Source: an uncultured Clostridium sp.
GTDB taxonomy: Bacteria; Bacillota; Clostridia; TANB77; CAG-508
Length of the DNA: 58,092 nucleotides
Assembly: GCA_947651825.1 (NCBI GenBank)
Contig: CANTAQ010000008.1
Location: 1 to 58,092 of the forward strand
Direction of reading: 5' to 3'
In this document: positions 1 to 9,709 of the stretch, in pieces
Layout of the letters: every line of letters starts with the position of its first letter
How positions within the stretch are numbered: position 1 is the stretch's first letter
Notes under the pieces: model-generated
Database searches by the model: none
The model's input: only the letters and a program-made list of their open reading frames with translations
Told to the model about the DNA's origin: nothing
Program-made: the position numbers and the translations under genes

Positions 1-118
1 AACTAGGATTTTCATAATTACGCTTTTTTGTGTCTACTTTTTGTTGACAACTTCAATAATAATTTGGTTCTTTTTTTATTACATTTTTGTTACAAAATAT
101 TAGAAGTTTTACATTTTC

Positions 119-154
119 TTGACAAAAATTGTAAATCCTTGTAATGTTATTACA
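119..154 (+). promoter_or_regulatory. Promoter with overlapping palindrome
   Basis: TTGACA (119-124), a 17-base spacer and TAATGT (142-147) form a sigma-A type promoter about 55 bases before the start at 203. A perfect inverted repeat TGTAAT-GTT-ATTACA (140-154) covers the -10 box, which is where a repressor would bind. The regulator is unknown. Confidence 0.55.
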
Positions 155-202
155 TATATGATATATTTTAAGTAATAATGTTAATTTAAGGAAGGGAAAC
201 TA

Positions 203-1162
203 ATGATAACAAGTATTATTTATAGTTCAAATCTTCTAGATGGATTATTTAATGCTGAAGATATTGAATTTTTAAAAACTAACAATGGTAAACAAGATGA
301 AATTGAATTTGCAATAGAAATGTCTAATTTTAAGAAAGAAGAAATATCAAAATATTTAAAATCATTAGAACTTGATAATTCATCAGAAACTGCCGAAAAT
401 CCTTCTTTTGAAGAATCTTTTGATACAGCTTCAGCTGCATCAAGAAGTATTTCTTCAACTATTGAAAACCTAAATAACATATTTAATACTTTTAATGATA
501 TAGAGAAAGATGTTTTAGAATTAGCAGTAAAAAAAGATTCAATTTCAGAAGAAGATAAACTTTATTCTCTTTCAAGTATCTCTAGTAAAATTGTTACTTT
601 CAAAGATGCTAAAAATAAGCTAGAATTAGAAAACAAAGAATATAGTTCAAATATTGATAAATTCTTCATTTCATTAGAAAATGGAAATTTACTAAAGCCT
701 CAAAAAAACACTCAAGATGATTCTTTAAAAGTCTTTAATGTATATGATGTAGATTTTAAAGATAATTTGGAATTGAAAATCTCTGAGAAAGATAAGAAAG
801 TATATCTTCCTTATACAAAACAAGATTTACAAGAATTTATGGAAGATTACCCTAATGAATACCCTTCAGCAAAATCTGTTGTAGAAAAAGAATTTACTGA
901 AAAAATATCTATGTACAATAACCATCCTGTTCTTGCAAGATTCAGAGAAGGATATTATTTAAGTAAATATAAAGAATTAAATTCAACACTAGTTTCTTTA
1001 AGATTTGCCAAAAGTATAATGTTTAGAAGAGATTTAAATCCGACTATAATTGCTGCTGTAAGATCTCAAAAAGAATTAGAAGATTATATCGAATGCTTAG
1101 ATAATAATAGATTAGAAGATTTTAATCATTTTAAAATAACTTTTGAAGTTAATCCTCTTTAA
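203..1162 (+). CDS. Hypothetical protein, 319 aa
   Basis: I do not recognise this protein. The ATG follows a GGAAGGG ribosome site by six bases. The product is hydrophilic and rich in Lys, Glu, Ser and Asn, with no signal peptide or membrane helix. The first half is acidic with a serine-rich stretch near residues 70-90, and the middle has coiled-coil-like spacing. The C-terminal third (about 205-319) is better ordered and more basic, with two aromatic/arginine-rich segments. Base composition and codon use are native (AGA arginine, no CGG). It stands alone on the plus strand behind its own promoter and operator-like palindrome. It is probably cytoplasmic and its function is unknown. Confidence 0.7.
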   Translation: MITSIIYSSNLLDGLFNAEDIEFLKTNNGKQDEIEFAIEMSNFKKEEISKYLKSLELDNSSETAENPSFEESFDTASAASRSISSTIENLNNIFNTFNDIEKDVLELAVKKDSISEEDKLYSLSSISSKIVTFKDAKNKLELENKEYSSNIDKFFISLENGNLLKPQKNTQDDSLKVFNVYDVDFKDNLELKISEKDKKVYLPYTKQDLQEFMEDYPNEYPSAKSVVEKEFTEKISMYNNHPVLARFREGYYLSKYKELNSTLVSLRFAKSIMFRRDLNPTIIAAVRSQKELEDYIECLDNNRLEDFNHFKITFEVNPL

Positions 1163-1187
1163 GTATATCTTTTAATATTAAACTGGC

Positions 1188-1223
1188 AGCTGCCCCACTC
1201 ACTTAAACGTGAGTGGGGCAGCT
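1188..1223 (-). terminator. GC-rich hairpin ending membrane-protein cassette A
   Basis: A perfect 15-bp stem (1188-1202 with 1209-1223) and a 6-base loop lie just past the stop of the minus-strand gene at 1233. The stem is far richer in GC than native terminators here. The tail on the minus strand is only mildly T-rich. It may also stop transcription from the plus-strand gene ending at 1162. Confidence 0.75.
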
Positions 1224-1232
1224 TTGGTTCTG

Positions 1233-1577
1233 TTATGAGAGCATCTTTATGTCTGTCAGCATCCCTGCCAAAAATGCGAACTCAATCACCAGCTGGATCA
1301 TGAGTGCAGGACTAATAGCTTGTGCTGCCGTAAAAACGCCTGTAAGAAAAATGGACGTCAGCACCGCAATTGCATAAGCCTTATCCTTCTTCCGGGTGTT
1401 TCTTTCTGCCTCAATACTTCCACACCAAAGCATAATTGCAATTGTCGCAATTATACCCCATGCAGCTGCAAAGTTTTTTTCACCAATTGCAGCTGCCATC
1501 ATGAAACCAAACTGGGCAGAGCCTCCCACCGTCGTTGCTATTATGAACCGCCTTGGTCCAAATAACCTTTTGAACAT
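1233..1577 (-). CDS. Small four-helix membrane protein, cassette A (114 aa)
   Basis: Unrecognised integral membrane protein with four predicted helices: about residues 10-33, 36-56, 67-90 and 94-112. A charged cytoplasmic-type loop (ERNTRKKDK) sits between helices 2 and 3. The ATG at 1577 is chosen because GGAGG lies 9 bases upstream; the longer reading frame starts inside the leader. It resembles the product of 1756-2106 in length, helix layout, an RF motif before helix 1, and a hydrophobic IEF.F stretch plus D-K-M near the end, so the two look like diverged paralogues. Codon use is GC-richer than native genes and includes two in-frame CGG codons (codons 10 and 62). Own promoter, own terminator, monocistronic. 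Confidence 0.65.
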   Translation of the reverse strand: MFKRLFGPRRFIIATTVGGSAQFGFMMAAAIGEKNFAAAWGIIATIAIMLWCGSIEAERNTRKKDKAYAIAVLTSIFLTGVFTAAQAISPALMIQLVIEFAFLAGMLTDIKMLS

Positions 1578-1584
1578 TGCTTCA

Positions 1585-1685
1585 TTCCTCCTAAGTCTAG
1601 TTTTTATATACAAACTGTGGGTATCCCACAGGAATGCAAGGAATTTGCTAAGAATTTTTCATTAATATTTTATCATATATGTCAA
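1585..1685 (-). promoter_or_regulatory. Promoter and structured leader of cassette A
   Basis: On the minus strand an extended -10 (TGATAAAAT, complement of 1667-1675) lies 7 bases after a TTGACA (1680-1685). The roughly 80-base leader holds a hairpin CTGTGGG-TAT-CCCACAG (1615-1631) and then AGGAGGAATGAAG. The same blocks in the same order precede cassette B, with hairpin and TTGACA spacing kept. Conservation of an untranslated leader suggests regulation at RNA or promoter level. Confidence 0.5.
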
Positions 1686-1704
1686 TACTTTATTTTTAAA
1701 AAGT

Positions 1705-1745
1705 GGGGCGCCATTACACGTCGTTTTACTGTGTAATGGCGTCCC
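1705..1745 (-). terminator. Terminator of cassette B
   Basis: A 15-bp stem with one G-U type mismatch (1705-1719 with 1731-1745) is followed on the minus strand by ACTTTTTAAAA. It separates the gene ending at 1756 from the promoter of cassette A. Confidence 0.8.
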
Positions 1746-1755
1746 TGTCCGCCTT

Positions 1756-2106
1756 TCAAATCATTTTGTCTGTCTGTTTTGCAATCGCAATCATAAAAGT
1801 GAACTCAATAATCATCATAGGACCGAGTGCTATACTGTAATACACGCTTGCACACAAAGTCCTAATCATAATCATGAGTATAGTTATCAGAACGATGTTC
1901 TCGTTCTTGCTTTTTGTAGCCTTGTTTTTACAGACATCATTCACCCATATTGAAGTTGCTATTATTGGAATCACGCCCAACAGTGCAGATACAATTCTTT
2001 CAATTGCAACTGCGTAAATCAGACAGCAGAACTCGGTTACAAGTCCTGCCATTGATATAAGCATGAACCTCAATGTTGGTATAGGTGCCTTCCGATTGTT
2101 AAGCAT
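1756..2106 (-). CDS. Small four-helix membrane protein, cassette B (116 aa)
   Basis: Unrecognised membrane protein, apparent paralogue of cassette A. Four helices are predicted at about residues 13-36, 38-56, 70-92 and 94-110, with a Lys/Asn-rich loop between helices 2 and 3. The ATG at 2106 follows AGGGGGAATGAAGAG, the same Shine-Dalgarno context as cassette A. The fifth codon is CGG read as arginine, unlike the native genes. Its own promoter/leader and terminator make it a self-contained transcription unit. What it transports or senses, if anything, cannot be told. Tandem paralogues could be an antitoxin/immunity-like or stress-related small membrane family, but nothing in the sequence proves that. 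Confidence 0.62.
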   Translation of the reverse strand: MLNNRKAPIPTLRFMLISMAGLVTEFCCLIYAVAIERIVSALLGVIPIIATSIWVNDVCKNKATKSKNENIVLITILMIMIRTLCASVYYSIALGPMMIIEFTFMIAIAKQTDKMI

Positions 2107-2111
2107 CTCTT

Positions 2112-2213
2112 CATTCCCCCTAAATTTAGTTTTATATATAAACTGTGGTTTTATACACAGGTATGCAAGGAATTTGCTAAGAGTTTACTTATATATTTTA
2201 ACACATTTGTCAA
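2112..2213 (-). promoter_or_regulatory. Promoter and structured leader of cassette B
   Basis: Extended -10 TGTTAAAAT (complement of 2195-2203) with TTGACA (2208-2213) 7 bases upstream, as in cassette A. The leader shares the GCAAATTCCTTGCAT-type block, a CTGTG/CACAG hairpin (2143-2160) and the ribosome site with cassette A. Confidence 0.5.
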
Positions 2214-2297
2214 TACCGACTCCTAATTGAAACGCAAAAATCAATTAACAATAACATTTATTGATTTTTTTCATAATTCAATGCTCCTTATATATTG

Positions 2298-5120
2298 TTA
2301 TTTTTCCAATACTGGTTTTAGGAATTTCCCTGTATATGACCTATCATTCTTTACAACCTGTTCTGGTGTTCCACAAGCTACTATCTCTCCACCTTTTTCT
2401 CCACCTTCTGGTCCTAAATCAATTATATAATCAGCTGTTTTTATTAAGTCTAAATTATGTTCTATTACTACTATACTATTTCCTGTATCTACTAATCTCT
2501 GCAATATATCTATCAATCTATGAACATCTGCTATATGTAGTCCTGTTGTCGGCTCATCTAATATATACAATGTTTTTCCTGTTGCTTTCTTTGAAAGTTC
2601 TGTTGCAAGTTTTACTCTTTGTGCTTCTCCTCCTGATAATGTTGTTGATGGTTGTCCCAATTTTATATATCCAAGTCCTACATCATATAAAGTTTGTATT
2701 TTTTGTTTTATTTTTGGAACATTACTAAAAAACTCTAATGCTTCTTCTATTGTCATATCAAGAACATCTGATATTGTTTTTCCTTTATATTTAACTTCCA
2801 AAGTTTCTCTATTATATCTCTTTCCTTTACAAACTTCACAAGGTACATATATATCTGGCAAGAAATGCATTTCTATTTTTAATATTCCATCACCTTGACA
2901 AGTTTCACATCTTCCTCCTGAAACATTAAAACTGAATCTTCCTTTTCCATATCCTCTTAATTTAGCTTCATTTGTCTCTGCAAAAATGTCTCTTATTAAA
3001 TCAAATACTCCTGTATATGTTGCTGGATTTGATCTTGGTGTTCTTCCTATTGGTGATTGGTCTATATTTATAATTTTATCTATATTTTCTATTCCTGTAA
3101 TTTCTTTATGTTTACCCGGTTTTTCATTTGATTTGTAGATTTGTTTTGCTAAACTTTTATATAAAATTTCATTTATTAATGTACTTTTTCCAGAACCTGA
3201 AACCCCTGTTATACAAGTAAATACTCCTAATGGTATTTTTACATTAATATTTTTCAGATTATTTTCTAAGGCTCCTTTTATTTCTATTGCTCTTCCATTT
3301 GATTTTCTTCTTTTAGTTGGTATTTTTATTTGCTTTCTACCACTTAAATAGTCTCCTGTTATAGATGCAGTATTCTTCTTAATCTCTTCTGCTGTACCTA
3401 TTGCAACTACTTTTCCTCCATGAACACCTGCACCTGGTCCAATATCTACAATACAATCTGCTGCATACATTGTGTCTTCATCATGCTCTACTACTAAAAG
3501 TGAATTTCCTAGATTTCTTAATTTTTTCAATGTTTCTATTAGTTTTGCATTATCTCTCTGGTGTAATCCTATACTTGGTTCATCTAAAATATATAATACT
3601 CCTGTTAATCCTGATCCTATTTGTGTTGCTAAACGTATTCTTTGTGCTTCTCCTCCTGACAATGTTCCTGCTGGTCTTGATAATGTTAAATATTCAAGTC
3701 CTACATCTATTAAAAATTGTAACCTTTGGTTTAATTCTTTTAAAATTTGATTTGCAATCATTGCTTCTGTTTTATCTAACTTCAAATTAGCAATAAAGTC
3801 TTTTATTTGATTTATTGGCATATCTGTTAATTCTTTTATGTTTTTATCATTAACTGTAACCGCCAAAGTTTCCTTTTTTAATCTTGCACCATGGCAAGCC
3901 TCACATGGACTTTCGCTCATATACATTTCATAAAAATCCCTCATGCCTTGTGATTTTGTTTCTCTATAGCGTCTATCTAATGTTGGAATTACACCTTCGA
4001 ATGGAATTGTAAATGTTCTAACTCCTGCAACCGTTTCATATCTAAAATCTATCTCTTCTGTTCCTGTTCCATATAATATTTTATTCAAAAATTCTCTAGG
4101 TAATTTTTTTATTGGAACTGTTATATCAACCTTATAATGTTTTGCAATACTTTCAAAGTACATTTTTGCCATTGTGTCCCCACGTTTCATTGTACTTGCA
4201 CCAAAAGCTTTTACTCCATCATATAATGTTTTATTTTTGTCTGGAACAATTAAATCTTCATCCATTCTCATTAAATATCCAATTCCTGTACATTCTGGAC
4301 ATGCTCCAAATGGATTATTAAATGAAAACATTCTTGGTGATAATTCTTCTAAACTTATATTACAATCTGAACATGCATAATTTTGACTAAATAAAATTTC
4401 TTCTTTTGGTGTTGCTATTACTACTAAGTTATTTGCATGTTTTAATGCTATTTCAATAGATTCTGCAGCTCTACTTCTTATTCCTTCTTTTACTACTAAT
4501 CTATCTACAATTAGTTCTATATTATGTTTTTTCTTTCTATCTAAATCTAAGTCGTCTGTAAGCTCAACAACCTCTCCATCTACTCGTGCTCTTACAAATC
4601 CTTCTTTTGCGAATCCTTCCAGTTGTTTTACGAATTCTCCCTTTTTTCCTCGTACTATTGGAGCTAGTATTTGTATTTTTGTGCCTTCTTCTAAATTCAT
4701 TACTGCATCAACTATTTGGTCCAATGTTTGTCTTTCGATTTTCTTTCCACAATTTGGGCAATGCGGAACACCTATTCTTGCATATAAAAGACGTATATAA
4801 TCATATATTTCTGTGACTGTTCCTACTGTTGAACGTGGATTTTTTGATGTTGTTTTTTGATCTATTGAAATTGCTGGAGACAATCCATCAATTGTTTCTA
4901 CATCAGGTTTTTTCATTAATCCTAAAAATTGTCTTGCATATGATGATAAACTTTCTACATATCTTCTTTGCCCTTCTGCATATAATGTATCAAATGCAAG
5001 TGATGATTTTCCAGAACCTGAAAGTCCTGTAATTACTACTAATTTATCTCTTGGTATGGTTAAATTTATATTTTTTAAGTTGTTTTCTTTTGCACCTTTT
5101 ATTACAATATTGTCATTCAC
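2298..5120 (-). CDS. uvrA: Excinuclease ABC subunit A, 940 aa
   Basis: DNA-damage recognition ATPase of nucleotide excision repair; it works with UvrB in the cytoplasm. Two ABC modules are present: Walker [10 protein letters not shown] near residue 32 and GVSGSGKST near 640. The signatures are [12 protein letters not shown] (about 488) and [12 protein letters not shown] (about 828). Zinc-binding Cys pairs occur near 255-280 (CSDC, CPEC) and 740-765 (CETC, CEVC). Length is normal for the family. The start is GTG, 8 bases after AGGAAGG; an ATG nearby is out of frame. It lies directly downstream of plsC. CGG is absent from all its arginine codons. Confidence 0.98.
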   Translation of the reverse strand: MNDNIVIKGAKENNLKNINLTIPRDKLVVITGLSGSGKSSLAFDTLYAEGQRRYVESLSSYARQFLGLMKKPDVETIDGLSPAISIDQKTTSKNPRSTVGTVTEIYDYIRLLYARIGVPHCPNCGKKIERQTLDQIVDAVMNLEEGTKIQILAPIVRGKKGEFVKQLEGFAKEGFVRARVDGEVVELTDDLDLDRKKKHNIELIVDRLVVKEGIRSRAAESIEIALKHANNLVVIATPKEEILFSQNYACSDCNISLEELSPRMFSFNNPFGACPECTGIGYLMRMDEDLIVPDKNKTLYDGVKAFGASTMKRGDTMAKMYFESIAKHYKVDITVPIKKLPREFLNKILYGTGTEEIDFRYETVAGVRTFTIPFEGVIPTLDRRYRETKSQGMRDFYEMYMSESPCEACHGARLKKETLAVTVNDKNIKELTDMPINQIKDFIANLKLDKTEAMIANQILKELNQRLQFLIDVGLEYLTLSRPAGTLSGGEAQRIRLATQIGSGLTGVLYILDEPSIGLHQRDNAKLIETLKKLRNLGNSLLVVEHDEDTMYAADCIVDIGPGAGVHGGKVVAIGTAEEIKKNTASITGDYLSGRKQIKIPTKRRKSNGRAIEIKGALENNLKNINVKIPLGVFTCITGVSGSGKSTLINEILYKSLAKQIYKSNEKPGKHKEITGIENIDKIINIDQSPIGRTPRSNPATYTGVFDLIRDIFAETNEAKLRGYGKGRFSFNVSGGRCETCQGDGILKIEMHFLPDIYVPCEVCKGKRYNRETLEVKYKGKTISDVLDMTIEEALEFFSNVPKIKQKIQTLYDVGLGYIKLGQPSTTLSGGEAQRVKLATELSKKATGKTLYILDEPTTGLHIADVHRLIDILQRLVDTGNSIVVIEHNLDLIKTADYIIDLGPEGGEKGGEIVACGTPEQVVKNDRSYTGKFLKPVLEK

Positions 5121-5123
5121 AGT

Positions 5124-5720
5124 TTAAGCCTTCCTCTCCTTCTTTTCATCTCTTAATTTTATTATTTCAGTCATTAACTCTTGTGCCAATTCATCCATTT
5201 TTGCTTTGTCCTTTGTTTCATTTTTATATACTGAATAGTCTATTGGCTTTCCTATATTTAAAGTAACTTTAGTAAATGGTTTAAATGTTCCTTGCACACC
5301 TATTGGTATTATTGGCGATTCTGAAGTTGCTGCAATCATCACTGATCCTTTTTTTGCTTTCTTTCCTTTTGCTACTCCATTTCTTGTTCCTTCTGGAAAT
5401 ACTAGTAATAGTTCTTTATTTTCCATAAGTTTTAGAGATGTTTTTACAGCTCCTAAATCTGCTGTTCCTCTTTTTACTGGATATGCTCCAATTACCCCAG
5501 CAAACCATTTGTTAAACTTTGGTTTGAATAATTCTTCTTTTGCCAAAACATTAACTTTTCTCTTTAGCATTACAATAATTACAACACTATCCCAAAAATG
5601 TACATGATTTGCACATATTATTGCATTTCCCTCTTTAGGTACATTCTCTGCTCCTATTATTTTGGGTCTATAAATAATTATTGTTATTATTTTAAAAATA
5701 AATTTAAATATTTCTCTCAT
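5124..5720 (-). CDS. plsC: 1-acyl-sn-glycerol-3-phosphate acyltransferase, 198 aa
   Basis: Adds the second acyl chain to lysophosphatidic acid in phospholipid synthesis at the inner face of the membrane. The catalytic NHxxxxD motif is seen as NHVHFWD (about residues 37-43) and the phosphate-binding FPEGTR near residue 108. One N-terminal hydrophobic segment serves as membrane anchor. It has the usual family length. It sits between cmk and uvrA on the minus strand; plsC after cmk is a common Clostridia order. The ATG follows AGAGGA. Confidence 0.93.
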   Translation of the reverse strand: MREIFKFIFKIITIIIYRPKIIGAENVPKEGNAIICANHVHFWDSVVIIVMLKRKVNVLAKEELFKPKFNKWFAGVIGAYPVKRGTADLGAVKTSLKLMENKELLLVFPEGTRNGVAKGKKAKKGSVMIAATSESPIIPIGVQGTFKPFTKVTLNIGKPIDYSVYKNETKDKAKMDELAQELMTEIIKLRDEKKERKA

Positions 5721-5775
5721 TTATTTTTCCTCTTTGCTTTATATTTTGAGTTGCTCAAAAAGCAGCCCCTACATT

Positions 5776-6459
5776 TTATTTTTGATTTCTTTTTTGATTT
5801 ATAATTTCTATGATTTTTTCTGTAACTTCTTCAATAGTCATGTTTGTTGTGTCTACAATTATGCTATCTGGTGCAAGTTTCAATGAACCAATTTCTTTAT
5901 GTTTATCATTTTCATCTCTTTTTCTTATATTTTCTAGAACTTCTTCATACGACATTTCTATTTTCTTTTCTTGCATTTCTTTATATCTTCTTCGCGCTCT
6001 TTCTTCCTCTGTTGCATCTAGATATATTTTTATATCGGCATTAGGAAAAACATATGTGCATATGTCTCTTCCTTCCATTATTATATCTTTTCCAATTGCT
6101 AGTTTCCTTTGTAAATTTACCATTTCAATTCTTACTTCTTTTATTGATGATACTGGTGATACTACCATAGTAACTTCTTTTTCTCTAATTTCTTTAGTAA
6201 CATTTTCTCCATCTAAAAACACAATATCTCCATTTGGTGTATTTTTTATATCTATATTTATGCTCTTTGATAATTCTATGGTCTTTTCTTTATTAATTAC
6301 TCCATTTTGTATTGCATTTTCTCTCAACGCCTTTAATGCAACACATCTATACGTTATACCAGTATCAATATTTGTTAAGCCTATTAAATTTGCTATTTTT
6401 TTAGTTATTGTTCCTTTTCCACTTCCTGCTGGTCCATCAATTCCTACTATAAAACCCAT
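5776..6459 (-). CDS. cmk: Cytidylate kinase, 227 aa
   Basis: Phosphorylates CMP/dCMP with ATP. The P-loop GPAGSGKGT is at residues 9-17, a DTG substrate motif follows near 34, and the LID contains the RARRRYKE stretch near 155. Length and order of motifs match bacterial Cmk. The ATG at 6459 follows AAGGAG by five bases. One arginine is encoded by CGA, showing that CGA is usable in this genome while CGG is not seen. It lies upstream of plsC and 16 bases after the ATPase-Asp23 gene, so the three are probably co-transcribed. Confidence 0.95.
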   Translation of the reverse strand: MGFIVGIDGPAGSGKGTITKKIANLIGLTNIDTGITYRCVALKALRENAIQNGVINKEKTIELSKSINIDIKNTPNGDIVFLDGENVTKEIREKEVTMVVSPVSSIKEVRIEMVNLQRKLAIGKDIIMEGRDICTYVFPNADIKIYLDATEEERARRRYKEMQEKKIEMSYEEVLENIRKRDENDKHKEIGSLKLAPDSIIVDTTNMTIEEVTEKIIEIINQKRNQK

Positions 6460-6475
6460 TTTTACTCCTTTTTAA

Positions 6476-7339
6476 TTATTTTTTGTCTTCTTTAAATATA
6501 CCTTTAGCTAATATTTGTAATTTCTCGACATTCATTGCTGTTAAGTTTTCTATCTCTCTTATACATTGTTTTTTAAAATTCTGTAATTGAGTCATAACAT
6601 TATAACCATATTTAATTATTATTTCTATGTATATTGATGCTCCTTGATCTGTTTTTTCTATTCTTATTCTAGCAATTTTATATATTGCTTCTGCCTTTTT
6701 AGATAAATGTTCAATAATATCTTTCAATACAGAATCTGATATTGTGTAATTACCTAAATAACTAAATGTTGGTCGTATCATTGATTTTTCAGATATATAT
6801 GGCTTATTATCTTTCCCTTTTGATTTAAAAATTTGAAGTGGGTCTAATATATACCCTGAAAAGTCTTTCTTTATTTCAAATGTAGGTACTGGTATTACAT
6901 GTTTTCCTTCTGTCATTCTCATATTTTTTGCAGCTTTCATTTCCTCTTCTGTTGCAACATCTGTTATATATATAGTATCTGTAAGTTCTGGCAGTTCTAA
7001 ATTTTCTCTTATTTTTAATATCATACTATCTGATGTTCCTAATATTAATAAACTTTCTGGCCTATATTTTCTAAATGCTTTTTTTATTTCTTCTGCTCTT
7101 TTGGGGTTTGTAAATAAAGCTTCTCTCACTGTTTCTATTTTTGTTGGAGCCTTTTTAGCTGACTCTCCTGCAATTACTTCATTTTCTTTTATTAGAAGTC
7201 CGTCATCAATTATATATTTAATGTTTCTTTCACTTGCTACCATTTGAGCTCTATAGCTCTTTCCTGTACCAGATGGTCCAACAAACGCATATACTTTTAT
7301 CTTTAGTTCAACAAGTTCAACTAATTTATCTAATAACAT
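6476..7339 (-). CDS. P-loop ATPase with C-terminal Asp23-like domain, 287 aa
   Basis: N-terminal nucleotide-binding part: P-loop GPSGTGKS (about residues 21-28) and a possible Walker B, SLLILGTSD, near 95-103. The segment from about 205 to 280 resembles the Asp23/Gls24 (DUF322) fold, with alternating beta strands and a VMTQLQNFKKQ helix. The combination suggests an envelope-stress or cell-surface-associated ATPase, but its substrate is unknown. The ATG follows GAGGTAAGAT. It is the first gene of the cmk-plsC-uvrA run and could be co-transcribed with it. Confidence 0.7.
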   Translation of the reverse strand: MLLDKLVELVELKIKVYAFVGPSGTGKSYRAQMVASERNIKYIIDDGLLIKENEVIAGESAKKAPTKIETVREALFTNPKRAEEIKKAFRKYRPESLLILGTSDSMILKIRENLELPELTDTIYITDVATEEEMKAAKNMRMTEGKHVIPVPTFEIKKDFSGYILDPLQIFKSKGKDNKPYISEKSMIRPTFSYLGNYTISDSVLKDIIEHLSKKAEAIYKIARIRIEKTDQGASIYIEIIIKYGYNVMTQLQNFKKQCIREIENLTAMNVEKLQILAKGIFKEDKK

Positions 7340-7400
7340 ATCTTACCTCATATATTAAAATTATTTATTAGTATATCACAAATAGCTGTAAAAATCTATA

Positions 7401-7429
7401 AAAAAATCCTCTAACTAGAGGATTTTTTA
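7401..7429. terminator. Bidirectional terminator-like hairpin
   Basis: AATCCTCT-aact-AGAGGATT flanked by A and T runs on either side. It stands at the end of the minus-strand lipoprotein gene (stop at 7436). Confidence 0.85.
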
Positions 7430-7435
7430 TCTGTA

Positions 7436-8155
7436 TTATTTTTTCACCACTATTATGTGTTCATAATAGTCTGCTTCAGTTAATGAATGCACTTTTGATA
7501 CCATGCAAATTTCATTATTTTCATTTAAATACATTAAATTATTTATATCTATATTCTCATCTGCAATCGTTTTTTCATATTGTTCCTTATATAAAGTTTC
7601 TTCTACAGAATCTTTTGTTTCTTTATACACTTCTTCAAAATATAGTCCAATCTTCTCTTTGTATAATTCTTTAAATTCTTCTAAATTTATAGCTTTTTTG
7701 TTTAAAATTTGGTCATTTGTAATTACTTCTCCGGTATATTTATCAATATTCCATACTTTATATTTATCTGAATTTTCAGTAATTGGAGATTCATATTCAT
7801 ATACAATAGATATTATATTATCATTTTCATAATACTTGTAACTTAAAACTCCACCTTCTGCTATTTTTCCATCATTTGTCATTTCTTCTATACGTTGTTC
7901 TCCATATGCTAACAGTTCTTTATTTAAAACTTTTACATTATCATATGTTAAATTAATCTTAGGAATTTTGTATCCACTTTTTTCCTTTACAGTATATACT
8001 ATATTTTTATCTTCATTTATTAAGCTCACTTCTGGTTTGTTTTCTTCCTGCTGAATGTCTGCCTCATTTTCCTTTTTCTTTCCACATCCTGTTAATGTTG
8101 TTAATACCATAAGCACCATTACTATTGTAATTACATAAAATTTTTTCTTTCTCAT
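7436..8155 (-). CDS. Lipoprotein, DUF3298/RsiV-like, 239 aa
   Basis: Signal peptide with lipobox LTGC (residues about 21-24), so it is probably lipidated and held on the outer face of the membrane. After a charged linker the domain (about 45-239) has the N/Y-rich pattern and 'I..VY.Y' strands of the DUF3298 group found in the anti-sigma factor RsiV; this match is tentative. The start at 8155 is chosen because AAAGGAGA precedes that ATG. It ends at a strong terminator. Without a partner sigma factor next to it, a simple surface-exposed binding protein is equally likely. Confidence 0.65.
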   Translation of the reverse strand: MRKKKFYVITIVMVLMVLTTLTGCGKKKENEADIQQEENKPEVSLINEDKNIVYTVKEKSGYKIPKINLTYDNVKVLNKELLAYGEQRIEEMTNDGKIAEGGVLSYKYYENDNIISIVYEYESPITENSDKYKVWNIDKYTGEVITNDQILNKKAINLEEFKELYKEKIGLYFEEVYKETKDSVEETLYKEQYEKTIADENIDINNLMYLNENNEICMVSKVHSLTEADYYEHIIVVKK

Positions 8156-8192
8156 TTTTATCTCTCCTTTGTTCACTAAAATATTAATCAGA

Positions 8193-8912
8193 TTATTTAT
8201 TTATAATTTTTAGTGCTTCATCTGTTAGTTTTTCTTTGTCAAATTTGTTCATTATATATATAGCTATCATCACTGGAATTACAATTGCTAGATATATAAT
8301 TATGCTCATTTTCCAATCACCTTTTGCTAAATTTGCTCCCGCAAATGTAGAAGATATTACTGATGGAATTCTTGCTACTGTTGATATTATTATAAACCTT
8401 AATGGCTTTATTGGCAATAGACCAGATATATATACAAGTAAATCCTTTGGTGTTCCAGGTATTAAAAATAGTATAAGCATTATTTTTTCTACTCGTCTTG
8501 GATTTTGAAATAATTTACTATTTTCAATTTTTTGTACTTTTTTTTCATTGCAGAAATTATACACAAATTTTTTCCCCAGTTTTCTCACTGTAAAAAATAT
8601 TCCTGTTGATATTATAGCTGCTGAAGTTATAATAAAAATACTTCCAACTACTCCTCCATAACACATTCCTGATAAAATTTCTATAGGCTCACCTGGTATT
8701 ATAAATAAAAATATTTGTGCTACTTGTAATCCAAATAATGCCAAAAAACCTAAAAACTTCCATTCATTTACCTTGTTTCTAAATTCAATTCTTCCCTCTT
8801 CTGAGTATAGTTTAATCATTATTGGTGCTAAGTATATTATTAAACCAGTTATAGCCACCAAAACTATAATTGTCAAAATTATTTTTAATATTTTAATTTT
8901 TTTATCTTTCAA
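8193..8912 (-). CDS. TVP38/TMEM64 (VTT domain) membrane protein, 239 aa
   Basis: Polytopic membrane protein of the DedA/TVP38 superfamily, whose members are linked to lipid transport across the membrane. The VTT core spans about residues 60-200; the motif LFLIPGTPKDLL followed by SGL..I and the late ARIPS motif are characteristic. There are about five to six helices. The start is uncertain: a TTG at 8912 has AAGGGA six bases upstream and is preferred to the TTG at 8927, which has no good ribosome site. It lies between two other membrane or lipoprotein genes on the same strand. Confidence 0.85.
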   Translation of the reverse strand: MKDKKIKILKIILTIIVLVAITGLIIYLAPIMIKLYSEEGRIEFRNKVNEWKFLGFLALFGLQVAQIFLFIIPGEPIEILSGMCYGGVVGSIFIITSAAIISTGIFFTVRKLGKKFVYNFCNEKKVQKIENSKLFQNPRRVEKIMLILFLIPGTPKDLLVYISGLLPIKPLRFIIISTVARIPSVISSTFAGANLAKGDWKMSIIIYLAIVIPVMIAIYIMNKFDKEKLTDEALKIINK

Positions 8913-8941
8913 TTTTATTCCCTTCAATCAACTCTTTAAGT

Positions 8942-9598
8942 TTATTGTTGAATTTGCAATTTGTTTTTTTTATTTGAAAATATTATATCTATAAAATCAT
9001 CTGGATAGTATTTATCTAAAAAAATTTCAATTATATTTTTAGGTTTTTCTCCCAAAAATCTATTTTTCTGTCTTGCTATCGCCATCCAGCTTACAGTTAC
9101 ATCAAATAAAATAAATATTGCCAATAAAATTGTTATTATTTTCAAACTCACATCTTGCATTATATTTTCTATTGCGCATAATAGGGGTTCTATCCATGAA
9201 ATATACATAATCCCTGCAATTCCCCAATATGTACAATGTAACAAACTTGTTCTTCCATTAAAGTTAAATGGCAAATTTGAATAATCCCACGATATTGAGC
9301 CAAATATTGCCTCTTGTAGATATGAACATATATATTCTGTAACTCCTCCTAGTACTAGCGCTATAAAAAACACTTTAATAGGACTTCTTGTCCTTATCAA
9401 TTTGAAAGCAATATAATACATTATTCCGCCAATTCCATAAACAGGAATAAATGGTCCATATACTAATCCTTGTCTTACTTCAAAGTAACCTTTCTGTAAA
9501 ATAACTACTATTGTTTCAAATATCCAACCTATTATACTTCCTATTATAAAAATCCAAAATATTTTTACAACTTCATTTATTATTGTTTGCTTCTTCAC
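8942..9598 (-). CDS. Putative ABC-transporter type IV family (PF06541-like) membrane protein, 218 aa
   Basis: Membrane protein with about five helices. The GWIFE(T)I motif near residue 24, the GP..P.YG.GG segment near 48-58 and the W-D-Y-S/F-N-G region near 105-120 match the family named CmpB-like (PF06541), which is widespread in Firmicutes with unknown substrate. The start is GTG after AAAAGGTG. It could be co-transcribed with the VTT gene that follows. Confidence 0.75.
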   Translation of the reverse strand: MKKQTIINEVVKIFWIFIIGSIIGWIFETIVVILQKGYFEVRQGLVYGPFIPVYGIGGIMYYIAFKLIRTRSPIKVFFIALVLGGVTEYICSYLQEAIFGSISWDYSNLPFNFNGRTSLLHCTYWGIAGIMYISWIEPLLCAIENIMQDVSLKIITILLAIFILFDVTVSWMAIARQKNRFLGEKPKNIIEIFLDKYYPDDFIDIIFSNKKNKLQIQQ

Positions 9599-9663
9599 TT
9601 TTTCACCTTTTATTTTACATTTTATAGTATAGGAATGCCAATATTTCTTTTCTATAAAAGCAA

Positions 9664-9697
9664 AAATTCTTAGATGATAACATCTATCTAAGAATTT
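9664..9697 (-). terminator. Terminator of the zinc-ribbon gene
   Basis: A 12-bp stem AAATTCTTAGAT/ATCTAAGAATTT with a 10-base loop lies directly after the stop of the minus-strand gene at 9710. Confidence 0.8.
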
Positions 9698-9709
9698 CTT
9701 TATCGTTTA

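Noticed and set aside
1680..1685. TTGACA as a normal -35 box for cassette A (and 2208-2213 for B)
   Set aside because: It lies only 7 bases from the best -10 in both cassettes, too close for a standard sigma-A promoter; the extended -10 was preferred, and the conserved TTGACA may be a regulator site or part of an alternative promoter.
2261..2728. Plus-strand Leu-rich ORFs over uvrA, groEL, dnaE and others
   Set aside because: Leu/Tyr/Phe-rich frames antisense to long conserved genes in an AT-rich genome; no ribosome sites.
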